Under the pieces are notes generated by a model that was given only the letters and a program-made list of their open reading frames with translations, was not told the DNA's origin and did no database searches. A DNA stretch of 42,923 nt from Novosphingobium sp. Rr 2-17 (GTDB lineage: Bacteria; Pseudomonadota; Alphaproteobacteria; Sphingomonadales; Sphingomonadaceae): the NCBI RefSeq assembly GCF_000272475.1, contig NZ_AKFJ01000122.1, forward strand, positions 1-42,923, in the 5' to 3' direction. Position numbers and translations under genes: made by a program. Below, one piece after another: positions 7,769 through 15,162 of this stretch (the first letter of the stretch is position 1; every line of letters begins with the position of its first letter).

Positions 7769-8737
7769 CTAGCTCTCCACCGGCTGGGGCGCCACCCGTG
7801 ATTTGCGATTATCGCCGTGCCGCAGCGCCAATGCAGACAGAACGATCCCGGCCAGGATCAGTGCCATGCCTACGACATGATAGCGGGCCAGTTGCTCGCC
7901 CAGCAAGACGACGGACAGCAGCGCCCCGAACAGCGGCATCAGCGTGATCGCCTGCCCCGCGCGGCCCGCGCCCAGCTTCGCCGTCGCCGCGTTGTAGATG
8001 ATATACGCCACGACGGATGGAAACAGCCCGACATAGCCATAGGCCGCGACGACCGACCATGACCAATGCACGCTCGCGCCGTGCGCCAGCTCGAACGCGG
8101 ACAGCGGCGCCATGACCAGCGCCCCCAGCGCGAAAATCAGCAGTAGAAAGCTCGTGCCCGATATGTCCGGGCGGCGGCGCAGCAGCACAGTGTAAAACGA
8201 CCACGCCACCACCCCGCCCAACACCAGCATGTCGCCCCGCCCGAACTGCAGGCGGGCAAGCGACGCCAGATCACCCCGCAACACGATCGCAAGCACGCCC
8301 AGCGTGGAAAGCGCAACGCCAGCAAGCTGGATCGGCTTGGCCCGCGTACCGTGCAGCATGCGATCGAGCGCGAGCACGCCTGCCGGGATCGAAGCCTGCA
8401 ACAGCAGGGCATTGGTGGCGGTGGTATAGTGCAGGCCGGAATAGATCAGCGCGTTGAAGCACACGATCCCGAAAAATCCGAGCACGAGAATCCACCACCA
8501 GCCCGCCCGCGCCGCGCGCCAATCCTTGCGCAGGTTTGGCAGGGCGAAAGGCAGCACGACCAGAGTCGCGATCAGCCAGCGCCCAAGCGCCAGCGTGAAT
8601 GGCGGGATGTCGGCCCGAACCGCGCGCCCGACAATCGAATTGCCCGCCCACAACAGCATGACGAGCGCCAGCAGCGCATAAGCGCGCCATTGCCCGGACA
8701 AAGGAGGCGGGGGAGGAGGAGGAGGAGAACCGGCCAT
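7769..8737 (-). CDS. DMT-superfamily transporter (EamA family)
   Basis: 322 residues, about ten hydrophobic segments in two EamA repeats (residues ~18-150 and ~170-305). These are usually inner-membrane exporters of metabolites or amino acids; the substrate cannot be read from sequence. The N-terminus holds a run of eight prolines encoded by a GGA-rich microsatellite on the plus strand (about 8703-8729). The run could vary in length by slippage. Its stop lies 10 bases before ubiE, so it heads the ubiE-ubiB-coaBC-dut series, although it has no known link to quinones. The start ATG 8737 has no clear ribosome binding site. A start after the proline run would be possible if the repeat is not translated. 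Confidence 0.88.
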   Translation of the reverse strand: MAGSPPPPPPPPLSGQWRAYALLALVMLLWAGNSIVGRAVRADIPPFTLALGRWLIATLVVLPFALPNLRKDWRAARAGWWWILVLGFFGIVCFNALIYSGLHYTTATNALLLQASIPAGVLALDRMLHGTRAKPIQLAGVALSTLGVLAIVLRGDLASLARLQFGRGDMLVLGGVVAWSFYTVLLRRRPDISGTSFLLLIFALGALVMAPLSAFELAHGASVHWSWSVVAAYGYVGLFPSVVAYIIYNAATAKLGAGRAGQAITLMPLFGALLSVVLLGEQLARYHVVGMALILAGIVLSALALRHGDNRKSRVAPQPVES

Positions 8738-8764
8738 GCCCGCGCCTTACAGCCACCCCCACCA

Positions 8765-8862
8765 CGTGCAAGCCTATGGCGTGCGGCCTCTGACGTGCGG
8801 GCTTATGACGCGCGGCCTATGACGTGCACGCCTATGACGTGCGGGCGCGTGACACGCAGGCC
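8765..8862. repeat. Degenerate 14-15 bp tandem repeat, about six units
   Basis: Units begin at about 8765, 8780, 8794, 8809, 8823, 8838 and partly 8853, all close to CGTGCGGCCTATGA. They fill most of the gap between the divergent eamA and mutM genes. Each unit contains CGTGC followed by GCCTATGA or a variant. Confidence 0.75.
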
Positions 8863-8887
8863 AGCGCTCCCTATCTGTGCGCCCACC

Positions 8888-9700
8888 ATGCCCGAACTTC
8901 CCGAAGTCGAAACCACCGTGCGCGGCCTTGCCCGCTTCCTCGAAGGCGAGCGGATCGCCCGAGTGGCGGTGAACCGCGCGGACTTGCGCCGGCCCTTCCC
9001 GCTCGATCTGGTGCAAGTCCTGACCGGCGCGCGCGTGACGGCGCTGGGCCGCCGCGCCAAGTACGGCCTCATCCACACCGACCGCGATCAGACCATGGTG
9101 TTTCACCTCGGCATGTCGGGTCGCTGGCGGATCGAGCCCGAAGTGCCCGACAAGCACGATCACCTCGTGCTGGAAACCGGCGCCGGCCATGTCCTGGCGC
9201 TCAACGATGCGCGCAGGTTCGGCTCGGTCGATCTGGTGCCCACGGCAGGCCTGGACACCTGGGGCCCGTTCGCGGCGCTAGGCCCCGAGCCGCTGGGCGA
9301 AGACCTGACGCCCCAGCACTTGCGCCTGGCCTTCCAGAACCGCATCGCCCCGATCAAGCAGTTGCTGCTGGACCAGACGATCGTGGCGGGGCTGGGCAAC
9401 ATCTATGTGTGCGAGGCGCTGTTCCGCGCCCACATCCGCCCGGACAAGGAAGCCGGCAAAGTCACCCTGCCCGCGCTGACCCGGCTGGTGCCGGCGATCC
9501 GCGAAGTGCTCAACGAATCGATCGCGGCGGGCGGCTCGACCATCCGCGACTATGCGCAGCCCTCGGGCGAACTCGGCTATTTCGCCGCCTCTTGGCAAGT
9601 CTATGGCCGGGCAGGCCAACCGTGCGCTTGCGGCGGTACGGTGGCGCGGCTCGTCCAGGGCGGACGCAGCACCTTCTGGTGCCCGGCGTGCCAGAAATAG
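8888..9700 (+). CDS. mutM: Formamidopyrimidine/8-oxoguanine DNA glycosylase
   Basis: 270 residues. It excises 8-oxoG and formamidopyrimidines and cuts the backbone. After Met removal the catalytic N-terminal proline is exposed (MPELPEVETTVRGL). Glu3, Lys58 in the RRAKYG strand, the helix-two-turn-helix region (QTIVAGLGNIYVCEAL) and the C-terminal zinc finger with QGGRSTFWCPACQK are all there. The first zinc knuckle is spaced C246-x-C248, not C-x2-C; the second is C265-x2-C268. I believe CxCGG is seen in relatives, but I cannot check. The start ATG 8888 is fixed by the invariant MPELPEVE. The next gene overlaps its end. Confidence 0.97.
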   Translation: MPELPEVETTVRGLARFLEGERIARVAVNRADLRRPFPLDLVQVLTGARVTALGRRAKYGLIHTDRDQTMVFHLGMSGRWRIEPEVPDKHDHLVLETGAGHVLALNDARRFGSVDLVPTAGLDTWGPFAALGPEPLGEDLTPQHLRLAFQNRIAPIKQLLLDQTIVAGLGNIYVCEALFRAHIRPDKEAGKVTLPALTRLVPAIREVLNESIAAGGSTIRDYAQPSGELGYFAASWQVYGRAGQPCACGGTVARLVQGGRSTFWCPACQK

Positions 9701-10461
9701 TAGACGCCTCCATTCTCGCGCTGGAGGAACGGGCTTTGGCCGCATGGCCTGCGCTCGAAACCAGGGATGTCGGCGGCTGGCTTGTGCGCCGCGCGGGCGG
9801 CTGCACCAAGCGGGCAAACTCGGCCAATGCGCTACAGCCCGAGGCGCCATTCGAGGACGTACGCGCTGCAGTGGAGGCCTTTTACGCCTGCGCGGACCTG
9901 CCGGCCATATTTCGCCTCTCCCCGCTCGTCCCGTCGGACGTCGATCGGGCCCTGGCGAATGCGGGATATAGCCTGGTCGATCCGTCGCTGGTGCTGACCG
10001 CGCCGCTCACCGTGCCGCTCCTGGCGCCATCCGCGCCTCGCTCCGACATCCTCCTGACCGAGCGTCCCGATCCCGACTGGCTCGACGGCGTCGCCCAGGC
10101 CAACGGCGTGGCTCCCAGGCTGCGCGAAGCCCATACCGCAATCGTGTCGGCGATCCAGCCACCCACCGCCTTCGCCACCTTGCGCGATGGCGACACGCCG
10201 GTCGCCTTCGGCCTAGCGGTGGTCGACAGCGCCATGGTCGGCTTGTTCGACGTTGTTGTGCTGCCCGGCTTCCGCAAGCGAGGCCATGGCGAAGCGCTGT
10301 GCCGCGCCTTGCTGGACTGGGGACGTTCGAGAGGCGCAGGGGCCGCTTATCTACAAGTGACCAAAACGAACCTGGCGGCACGGCAGCTTTATGCAAGGCT
10401 GGGCTTCGAAACCGCCTATTGCTATCACTATCGAGTACGGTCCGCGCCCGAGATTGCTTGA
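9688..10461 (+). CDS. GNAT-family N-acetyltransferase
   Basis: About 257 residues from GTG 9688, with GTG 9679 as alternative. Either start lies inside the end of mutM, so translation is coupled. The N-terminal part (LEERALAAWPALETRDVGGW, GGCTKRANSANAL) is the conserved N-domain of a GNAT subgroup common in alphaproteobacteria. The C-terminal GNAT fold shows the acetyl-CoA loop in VVLPGFRKRGHGEALCRALL and the final NLAARQLYARLGFETAYCYH. The substrate is unknown. The overlap with mutM and the following rpsT may only reflect genome packing. No ATG start exists near the expected N-terminus, so a GTG start is required. Confidence 0.88.
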   Translation: MPEIVDASILALEERALAAWPALETRDVGGWLVRRAGGCTKRANSANALQPEAPFEDVRAAVEAFYACADLPAIFRLSPLVPSDVDRALANAGYSLVDPSLVLTAPLTVPLLAPSAPRSDILLTERPDPDWLDGVAQANGVAPRLREAHTAIVSAIQPPTAFATLRDGDTPVAFGLAVVDSAMVGLFDVVVLPGFRKRGHGEALCRALLDWGRSRGAGAAYLQVTKTNLAARQLYARLGFETAYCYHYRVRSAPEIA

Positions 10462-10566
10462 CGATTCGCCCAACCATCGCTACGGGCCGCGCTTTCCGGC
10501 GACTCTCATCGCTAGCATTTATATTCGTAGGCAGAGGCCGCCCGGCGGTCAGACAGAGGAATTTCG

Positions 10567-10827
10567 ATGGCCAATACGCCGCAAGCCCGCAAGCGCATCC
10601 GTCGCAACGAGCGCCGCGCCGAGATCAATACCAACCGCGTCAGCCGTATCCGTACGTTCGTCAAGAAGGTGGAACTGGCGCTCGCAGGTGGTGACAAGGA
10701 TGCGGCCGCGGCTGCCCTCAAGGAAGCACAGCCCGAGCTGGCACGCGGCGTTGCGCGTGGCGTTCTTCACAAGAACACCGCCGCTCGCAAATTTTCGCGT
10801 CTGACCAAGCGCGTCGCTTCGCTCTGA
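10567..10827 (+). CDS. rpsT: 30S ribosomal protein S20
   Basis: 86 residues, basic and helical. It begins MANTPQARKRIRRNERRAEI and ends with HKNTAARKFSRLTKRVA, a full-length S20 match. S20 binds 16S rRNA early in 30S assembly. The start ATG has AGAGGA 7 bases upstream. A 105-base leader precedes it and a very strong terminator follows about 60 bases after the stop, so it forms its own transcription unit ahead of dnaA. S20 is often autoregulated in translation; nothing in the leader proves that here. Confidence 0.97.
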   Translation: MANTPQARKRIRRNERRAEINTNRVSRIRTFVKKVELALAGGDKDAAAAALKEAQPELARGVARGVLHKNTAARKFSRLTKRVASL

Positions 10828-10889
10828 TTCGCTAAAACTGCGAGATCCGCCTCTTAGGAGGCGATCCGCGGCGAGCGTAAGACTGGACG

Positions 10890-10938
10890 AAACGGGAACG
10901 GAGCCGGGGCTTAAGCCCTTGGCTCCGTTCCCGTTTTT
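10890..10938 (+). terminator. Strong Rho-independent terminator after rpsT
   Basis: A perfect 16-bp stem (10890-10905 with 10921-10936) surrounds the self-complementary loop GGGCTTAAGCCC. The 3' arm ends in TTTTT. A smaller hairpin (CGCCTC TTAG GAGGCG, 10848-10863) lies just upstream, between the rpsT stop and this terminator. Confidence 0.93.
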
Positions 10939-11190
10939 GCTGCATCGCAACACACCCAAGACCAAGGTGTTGGAAATCCTGCGATTCGCATTACCGGATG
11001 CTAACAAGTTTCTGATTTATAAGTACATTTCAGTTTAGAGACGGAAACCCGCCACTCACACCAAGTCAACTGCATTTAATTTTTTTATTTGGTGATGATC
11101 GTATTGCGCCTTAGCCGAACCGCTCCCTAGAAGGTGGCTTGGCCGTTGCGGAACGCCGGCCGGGGAAACAGCGAGAGCAGCATGTAACCA
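10939..11190. other. AT-rich non-coding leader between rpsT and dnaA
   Basis: No plausible gene on either strand. About 10998-11105 is clearly AT-rich compared with the surrounding GC-rich DNA (for example TTTAATTTTTTTATTT at about 11077-11092). It could be the dnaA promoter region or a DNA unwinding element. No run of consensus DnaA boxes is seen in it, so calling it an origin is not justified. Confidence 0.5.
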
Positions 11191-11225
11191 GGTGTAAACA
11201 TTGCGTTTACGCCGTGGGTTATATT
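11191..11225 (+). promoter_or_regulatory. Palindromic operator candidate and -10 box upstream of dnaA
   Basis: GGTGTAAAC (11191-11199) and GTTTACGCC (11205-11213) form an inverted repeat with one mismatch around the 5-base centre ATTGC. A TATATT hexamer at 11220-11225 could be the -10 box of dnaA. The palindrome would then cover the -35 region, the place for a repressor or activator site. The regulator is unknown. Confidence 0.5.
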
Positions 11226-11400
11226 TGTCTGTTCATGCTGGGTTCGGCACTCCGCGATACCGATAGGGCACAGAATTAAGGGAATTGAACAAGTGTCGAT
11301 AACAACATCGGGATCGACGTTTGGATCGGCAGTAAAACTGCCAGTAACGGAAGCGGGCGTGAGCGCCCCTGTCAAAAAAACGAAGGCGGTACGTGTAGCA

Positions 11401-12834
11401 ATGGATGAGGATCAGGAGGCCGTTAATCTGGCGGCAGACTGGGCGGATATCAGCCAGGGACTGCGCAAGGACTTGGGGCACCAGGCTCACACGCAGTGGA
11501 TCAGGCCGATCCAGCCGGGTAACTATTGCGGCGAGACGGGTACGCTCGATCTGTACCTTCCCACCGAATTCTCAGCCAACTGGGTAAGCGACCGTTTCTC
11601 CGATCGCCTCTCGCTGGCGTGGAAGATCGCGCGACCGGACGTGCGCCACGTCCGCATCCTGGTCCATCCAGGTCGTCGCCAGTTGCCCGAGCTGCGCCTG
11701 GGCAACATCGGTCGTCCCGGCAGCGCGCCTGCCAACGATTCGGCCCACGGCGGAGGCGATCCGCTGGCAGCGGCGCTGGCCGGTGAAGCCTTTGCGTCGC
11801 TGGGTCAGAGCCCGGCAGGCATCGACGCCTCGCAGACCTTCACCAGCTTCGTCACCGGCGCTTCCAACGTGCTGGCCTGCAATGCCGCCCAGCGCATGTC
11901 CGCGACGGAAAAGCCGCAGTTCTCGCCGCTCTACCTCAAGGGCGCGACCGGCCAGGGCAAGACCCACCTACTCCACGCGATCGGCCATGCCTATCTCGCC
12001 AGCCACCCGCACGCCCGCATCTTCTACTGCTCCGCCGAGCGCTTCATGGTCGAATTCGTCCAGGCGCTGCGCCAGAACCAGATGATGGAATTCAAGTCCC
12101 GCCTGCGCGGTTTCGACTTGCTGCTGGTGGACGATATCCAGTTCATCATCGGCAAGGCCAGCGCCCAGGAAGAGCTGCTCTACACGATCGATGCGCTGCT
12201 CCAGGAAGGCAAGCGCCTGGTCTTTGCCGCCGACCGCGCGCCCCAGGCGCTCGACGGGGTCGAGCCGCGTTTGCTCTCGCGCTTGTCGATGGGCCTTGTC
12301 GCCGACATCATGCCCGCCGACATCGAACTGCGCCGCTCGATCCTGGAGAATCGCATGCAGCGCTTCGCCTCGATCGACGTGCCCTCGGACGTGATCGAAT
12401 TCCTGGCCCGCACCATCAACCGCAACGTGCGCGAACTGGTGGGCGGCCTGAACAAGCTGATCGCCTATGCCCAGTTGACCGGCCAGCAAGTGTCGCTGCA
12501 ACTCGCCGAAGAGCAGTTGACCGACATCCTGTCCGCCAATCGCCGCCGGATCACCATCGACGAGATCCAGCGCACGGTCTGCCAGTTCTACCGTATCGAC
12601 CGCACCGAGATGAGCTCGAAGCGCCGCGCCCGCGCCGTCGTGCGTCCGCGCCAGGTCGCCATGTACCTTGCGAAAGTGCTCACCCCGCGCTCCTACCCGG
12701 AGATCGGGCGCAAGTTCGGCGGTCGCGATCACTCCACCGTGATCCACGCGGTGCGCTTGATCGAGGAACTGCGCACCCGCGATGCCGACATGGACGGCGA
12801 CGTGCGATCGCTGCTGCGCCAACTGGAAAGCTGA
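11401..12834 (+). CDS. dnaA: Chromosomal replication initiator DnaA
   Basis: 477 residues from ATG 11401. Domain I (WADISQGLRKDLG, HTQWIRPIQPG), a linker, then the AAA+ domain with Walker A GATGQGKTH (11941 onward), Walker B LLLVDDIQF and sensor motifs, and the DNA-binding domain IV with the signature GGRDHSTVIHAVR. The Walker A differs from the common GGVGLGKTH but keeps GKT. A GTG at 11293 with AAGGG upstream would add 36 residues. In that stretch only about 17 of 36 codons end in G or C, far below the gene body, so I treat it as leader. DnaA-box-like sites occur at 11294-11302 and after the stop, suggesting autoregulation. Confidence 0.95.
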   Translation: MDEDQEAVNLAADWADISQGLRKDLGHQAHTQWIRPIQPGNYCGETGTLDLYLPTEFSANWVSDRFSDRLSLAWKIARPDVRHVRILVHPGRRQLPELRLGNIGRPGSAPANDSAHGGGDPLAAALAGEAFASLGQSPAGIDASQTFTSFVTGASNVLACNAAQRMSATEKPQFSPLYLKGATGQGKTHLLHAIGHAYLASHPHARIFYCSAERFMVEFVQALRQNQMMEFKSRLRGFDLLLVDDIQFIIGKASAQEELLYTIDALLQEGKRLVFAADRAPQALDGVEPRLLSRLSMGLVADIMPADIELRRSILENRMQRFASIDVPSDVIEFLARTINRNVRELVGGLNKLIAYAQLTGQQVSLQLAEEQLTDILSANRRRITIDEIQRTVCQFYRIDRTEMSSKRRARAVVRPRQVAMYLAKVLTPRSYPEIGRKFGGRDHSTVIHAVRLIEELRTRDADMDGDVRSLLRQLES

Positions 12835-12856
12835 GTTTCCGCCGGTTCTGCCGGTG

Positions 12857-12877
12857 ATTTCCACAGCATTTTCCACA
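12857..12877 (+). promoter_or_regulatory. Two DnaA-box-like 9-mers after dnaA
   Basis: ATTTCCACA (12857-12865) and TTTTCCACA (12869-12877) lie in the same orientation, 12 bases apart. They are two and one mismatches from TTATCCACA. They sit between the dnaA stop and its terminator. Confidence 0.4.
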
Positions 12878-12887
12878 CCTCGCATCC

Positions 12888-12917
12888 AAGGGCCGAAGAG
12901 CGATCTCCGGCCCTTTT
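12888..12917 (+). terminator. Rho-independent terminator after dnaA
   Basis: AAGGGCCG (12888-12895) pairs perfectly with CGGCCCTT (12908-12915). AGA/TCT extends the stem inside, and the 3' arm runs into TTTT. Confidence 0.85.
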
Positions 12918-13001
12918 GCGTGGCCGCAATCGTCGATTCGCTCACTCTATTCACCGCAGGCGGTATTTAGAGTTAACTTTTGGCAACGCCGCGCCATGCC
13001 C

Positions 13002-13046
13002 GTGGCTGGACAACCCGGCGCTGGACAACCCGTGGCTGGACAAAAC
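13002..13046. repeat. Three tandem 15-bp repeats upstream of the DUF983 gene
   Basis: GTGGCTGGACAACCC (13002-13016), GGCGCTGGACAACCC (13017-13031) and GTGGCTGGACAAAAC (13032-13046) are head-to-tail. They lie between the dnaA terminator and the DUF983 gene, probably outside any coding sequence. Confidence 0.7.
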
Positions 13047-13101
13047 GTCCCGCCGGGGGGTTGTGCTTCCCCCGTCCGGTCCGATGCGCTACTTAGTGTC
13101 C

Positions 13102-13521
13102 ATGATCCCCGCCACCTTCAGCCAGGCCGTCTTGCGCGGCGTGCGTTGCCGATGCCCTCGCTGCGGCGAAGGGCGATTGTTCCACAAGTGGCTCAAGCCG
13201 GTGCCGCGCTGCCAGGTTTGCACCCTGGACCTGACGCCTCAGCGATCGGACGACTTTCCCGCCTACATCTCGATGCTGGTCACCGGCCACTTGATGGCGC
13301 CGCTCATCATCATGCTGTCCTCAGACTTCGATCTGGGGCCGTTGGGGATGTTCGCGATCATCGTGCCGCTGGCGCTGGTGATGATGCTGGGCATGCTGCA
13401 ACCGGCCAAGGGCGCGGTGATCGCCACGCAGTGGTGGTTCGGCATGCACGGCTTCGTCCGCGAACGGCTGCCGGAGGTTGCAGCACCCGATACCAGTCCG
13501 AAAGAAACCGCCGCCGAATGA
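13102..13521 (+). CDS. DUF983 family membrane protein
   Basis: 139 residues from ATG 13102; ATG 13084 would add six. The N-terminal zinc-ribbon-like CRCPRCGEGRLF and PRCQVC (two CxxC pairs, about residues 16-45) followed by two transmembrane helices (LVTGHLMAPLIIMLSS, MFAIIVPLALVMMLGML) is the DUF983 arrangement. It ends PAKGAVIATQWWFGMHG, also typical. Function is not established; relatives lie near cytochrome oxidase genes in some alphaproteobacteria, but not here. Its stop overlaps the start of the next gene (ATGA), so the pair is translationally coupled. No good ribosome binding site is seen at either start. Confidence 0.85.
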   Translation: MIPATFSQAVLRGVRCRCPRCGEGRLFHKWLKPVPRCQVCTLDLTPQRSDDFPAYISMLVTGHLMAPLIIMLSSDFDLGPLGMFAIIVPLALVMMLGMLQPAKGAVIATQWWFGMHGFVRERLPEVAAPDTSPKETAAE

Positions 13522-14291
13522 TTCTCTCGCCCGACCGGCTGGCGCGGTTCGCCCGTCACATCGTGCTGCCCGAAGTGGGCGGCGCGGGACAAGTGGCGCT
13601 GTCCGACGCGCATGTGGTGCTGGTCGGCTGCGGCGGGATCGGCAGTCCATCTCTCCAATACCTTGCCGCAGCCGGCATAGGTCGCCTGACTCTGGTGGAC
13701 GACGATACGGTCGAGGTCAGCAACCTCCAGCGGCAGACGGTTTATACGCCATCGGATGTCGGGCGCGCCAAAGCGGAAGCGGCGGCCGACTGGGTGCGGC
13801 GTTTTGATCTTGGCCTTCGGGTCGATGCCATCGTCGCGCGCGTGGGGGATGACACCGCGACACAGCTCTTGCCAGGCGCCCACCTCGTACTCGACGGCTG
13901 TGACAACTTCGCGACTCGCCTGTCGGTGTCGGACGCCTGCGTAAAGCTGGGCATCCCGCTGACCAGCGCGGCGGTGGGCAGGTTCCAGGGCCAGGTCGCC
14001 AACTTCGCCGGCCACTTGCCCGATCAGCCTTGCTACCGCTGCTTCGTAGGCGATGCCTTCGATGCCACCGATTGCGATACCTGCGCCGCCGACGGGGTGC
14101 TGGGGGCGATGGTAGGCTTGGTCGGTACGTTCGCGGCGATGCACGCGATCCGCGTCCTGCTGGCCGGCCACGCCACCTTCGGAGAATCGCAGTTCGGCAC
14201 GCTCCACCTGATCGACGGCATGGCCCCATCGATGCGCGCAATCAGGATTACCAAGGACCCAGGGTGCAAGGGCTGCGGCTCGGGCCTGTAA
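13518..14291 (+). CDS. ThiF/MoeB/HesA-family E1-like adenylyltransferase
   Basis: 257 residues. These enzymes adenylate the C-terminal glycine of ubiquitin-like sulfur carriers (MoaD or ThiS type). The ATP-binding Rossmann motif is at VVLVGCGGIGSPSLQYLAAAG, followed by LVDDDTVEVSNLQRQ, the DGCDNFATR segment, and two zinc CxxC pairs (CYRC and, at the end, CKGC). A further DCDTCAADGV holds the usual active-site Cys region. No MoaD, ThiS or rhodanese partner is in the window and there is no C-terminal rhodanese domain, so Moco versus thiamine use cannot be decided. The start ATG 13518 overlaps the DUF983 stop. Confidence 0.9.
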   Translation: MILSPDRLARFARHIVLPEVGGAGQVALSDAHVVLVGCGGIGSPSLQYLAAAGIGRLTLVDDDTVEVSNLQRQTVYTPSDVGRAKAEAAADWVRRFDLGLRVDAIVARVGDDTATQLLPGAHLVLDGCDNFATRLSVSDACVKLGIPLTSAAVGRFQGQVANFAGHLPDQPCYRCFVGDAFDATDCDTCAADGVLGAMVGLVGTFAAMHAIRVLLAGHATFGESQFGTLHLIDGMAPSMRAIRITKDPGCKGCGSGL

Positions 14292-14322
14292 GTCGTTCTA
14301 AGCAAACCAATACAATCCTCAT

Positions 14323-14402
14323 TTCGTCATTGCGAGCGCAGCGAAGCAATCCAGGGTCGCGCAAACAGCCCTGGATTGCTTCGCTGCGCTCGCAATGACG
14401 AA
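14323..14402. repeat. REP-like palindrome, copy 1
   Basis: Two perfectly complementary 34-base arms (14323-14356 and 14369-14402) flank a 12-base loop. The arm begins TTCGTCATTGCGAGCGCAGC and ends GCAATCCAGGG. It lies between two convergent genes. Copies recur at 16632-16702 (degenerate) and 42862 to the window end. Confidence 0.92.
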
Positions 14403-14421
14403 GATTGGGTAGTTCAGTCGG

Positions 14422-15135
14422 CTACCGCTGCGCCAAAACCTCATCCACCCACGCCGGCACCAGTTCGCTCGCGGGACCGTGGCGAGCCTCGTCGAACCAC
14501 CCGCTCCCTTGCGAGGGCTCCAGGTTCAGCTCCAGCGTCTGCGCGCCCAACTCGCGTGCATTGCGCACGAAACCCGCCGCCGGATAGACCGCGCCGGACG
14601 TCCCGATCGAAACGAACAAGTCCGCCTCCTCCAGCGCCGCGAAGATTTCGTCCATACGATACGGCATCTCGCCGAACCAGACGATGTCGGGACGCAGTGC
14701 CGCTTCGCCGCATTCGGGGCAACCGGGGCGGTGGATCAGTGGCCCGGTCCAGCGCGAGCGCGCGTCGCAGGCGGTACACCAGACGTTGAGATGCTCACCA
14801 TGCATGTGCAGCACGCGCCTGGCACCGGCCCGCTCGTGCAAGTCATCCACGTTTTGCGTCACGATCAGCAGTTCGCCCGGCCACTCCCGGTCGAGCCGCG
14901 CGAGCGCATCGTGCGCCGCGTTGGGCGCCTTGGTCTGGATCGCGGCGCGGCGCATGTCGTAAAAGCGCAGCACAAGGTCGGGATCGCGCACGAACGCCTC
15001 AGGCGTCGCCACGTCCTCCACCCGGTGCTGCTCCCACAGCCCGCCGCCATCACGAAAGGTATCGATCCCGCTTTCGGCGGAAACGCCGGCGCCGGTCAGG
15101 ATCACGATGTTGCGGATGCTCGTCATCCCCGCCAT
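14422..15135 (-). CDS. cobB: NAD-dependent protein deacylase, class III sirtuin (CobB/SIRT5-like)
   Basis: 237 residues. It removes acyl groups from lysines with NAD+. Visible marks: GAGVSAESGI and FRDGGGLW for NAD, TQNVDDLHERAG, catalytic His112 in HMHGEH, zinc Cys 120/123 and 139/142. Tyr59 and Arg62 (YDMR) form the YxxR pair that marks desuccinylase/demalonylase sirtuins, so activity on acidic acyl groups is expected. The start ATG 15135 has AAGG 8 bases upstream; ATG 15126 is an alternative. It is divergent from dapB with only 27 bases between the start codons, so the promoters must overlap the opposite coding regions. Confidence 0.93.
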   Translation of the reverse strand: MAGMTSIRNIVILTGAGVSAESGIDTFRDGGGLWEQHRVEDVATPEAFVRDPDLVLRFYDMRRAAIQTKAPNAAHDALARLDREWPGELLIVTQNVDDLHERAGARRVLHMHGEHLNVWCTACDARSRWTGPLIHRPGCPECGEAALRPDIVWFGEMPYRMDEIFAALEEADLFVSIGTSGAVYPAAGFVRNARELGAQTLELNLEPSQGSGWFDEARHGPASELVPAWVDEVLAQR

Positions 15136-15162
15136 GAGACCAGCCTTAAACGGAGACGGCAA

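Noticed and set aside
10939..11292. A chromosomal origin call on the rpsT-dnaA gap
   Set aside because: No cluster of consensus DnaA boxes is present; AT-richness alone is not enough.
12916..13101. Extended N-terminus of the DUF983 protein, including the 15-bp repeats
   Set aside because: The frame starts in the dnaA terminator and the added residues are unlike the family, which normally begins shortly before the CxxC pair.
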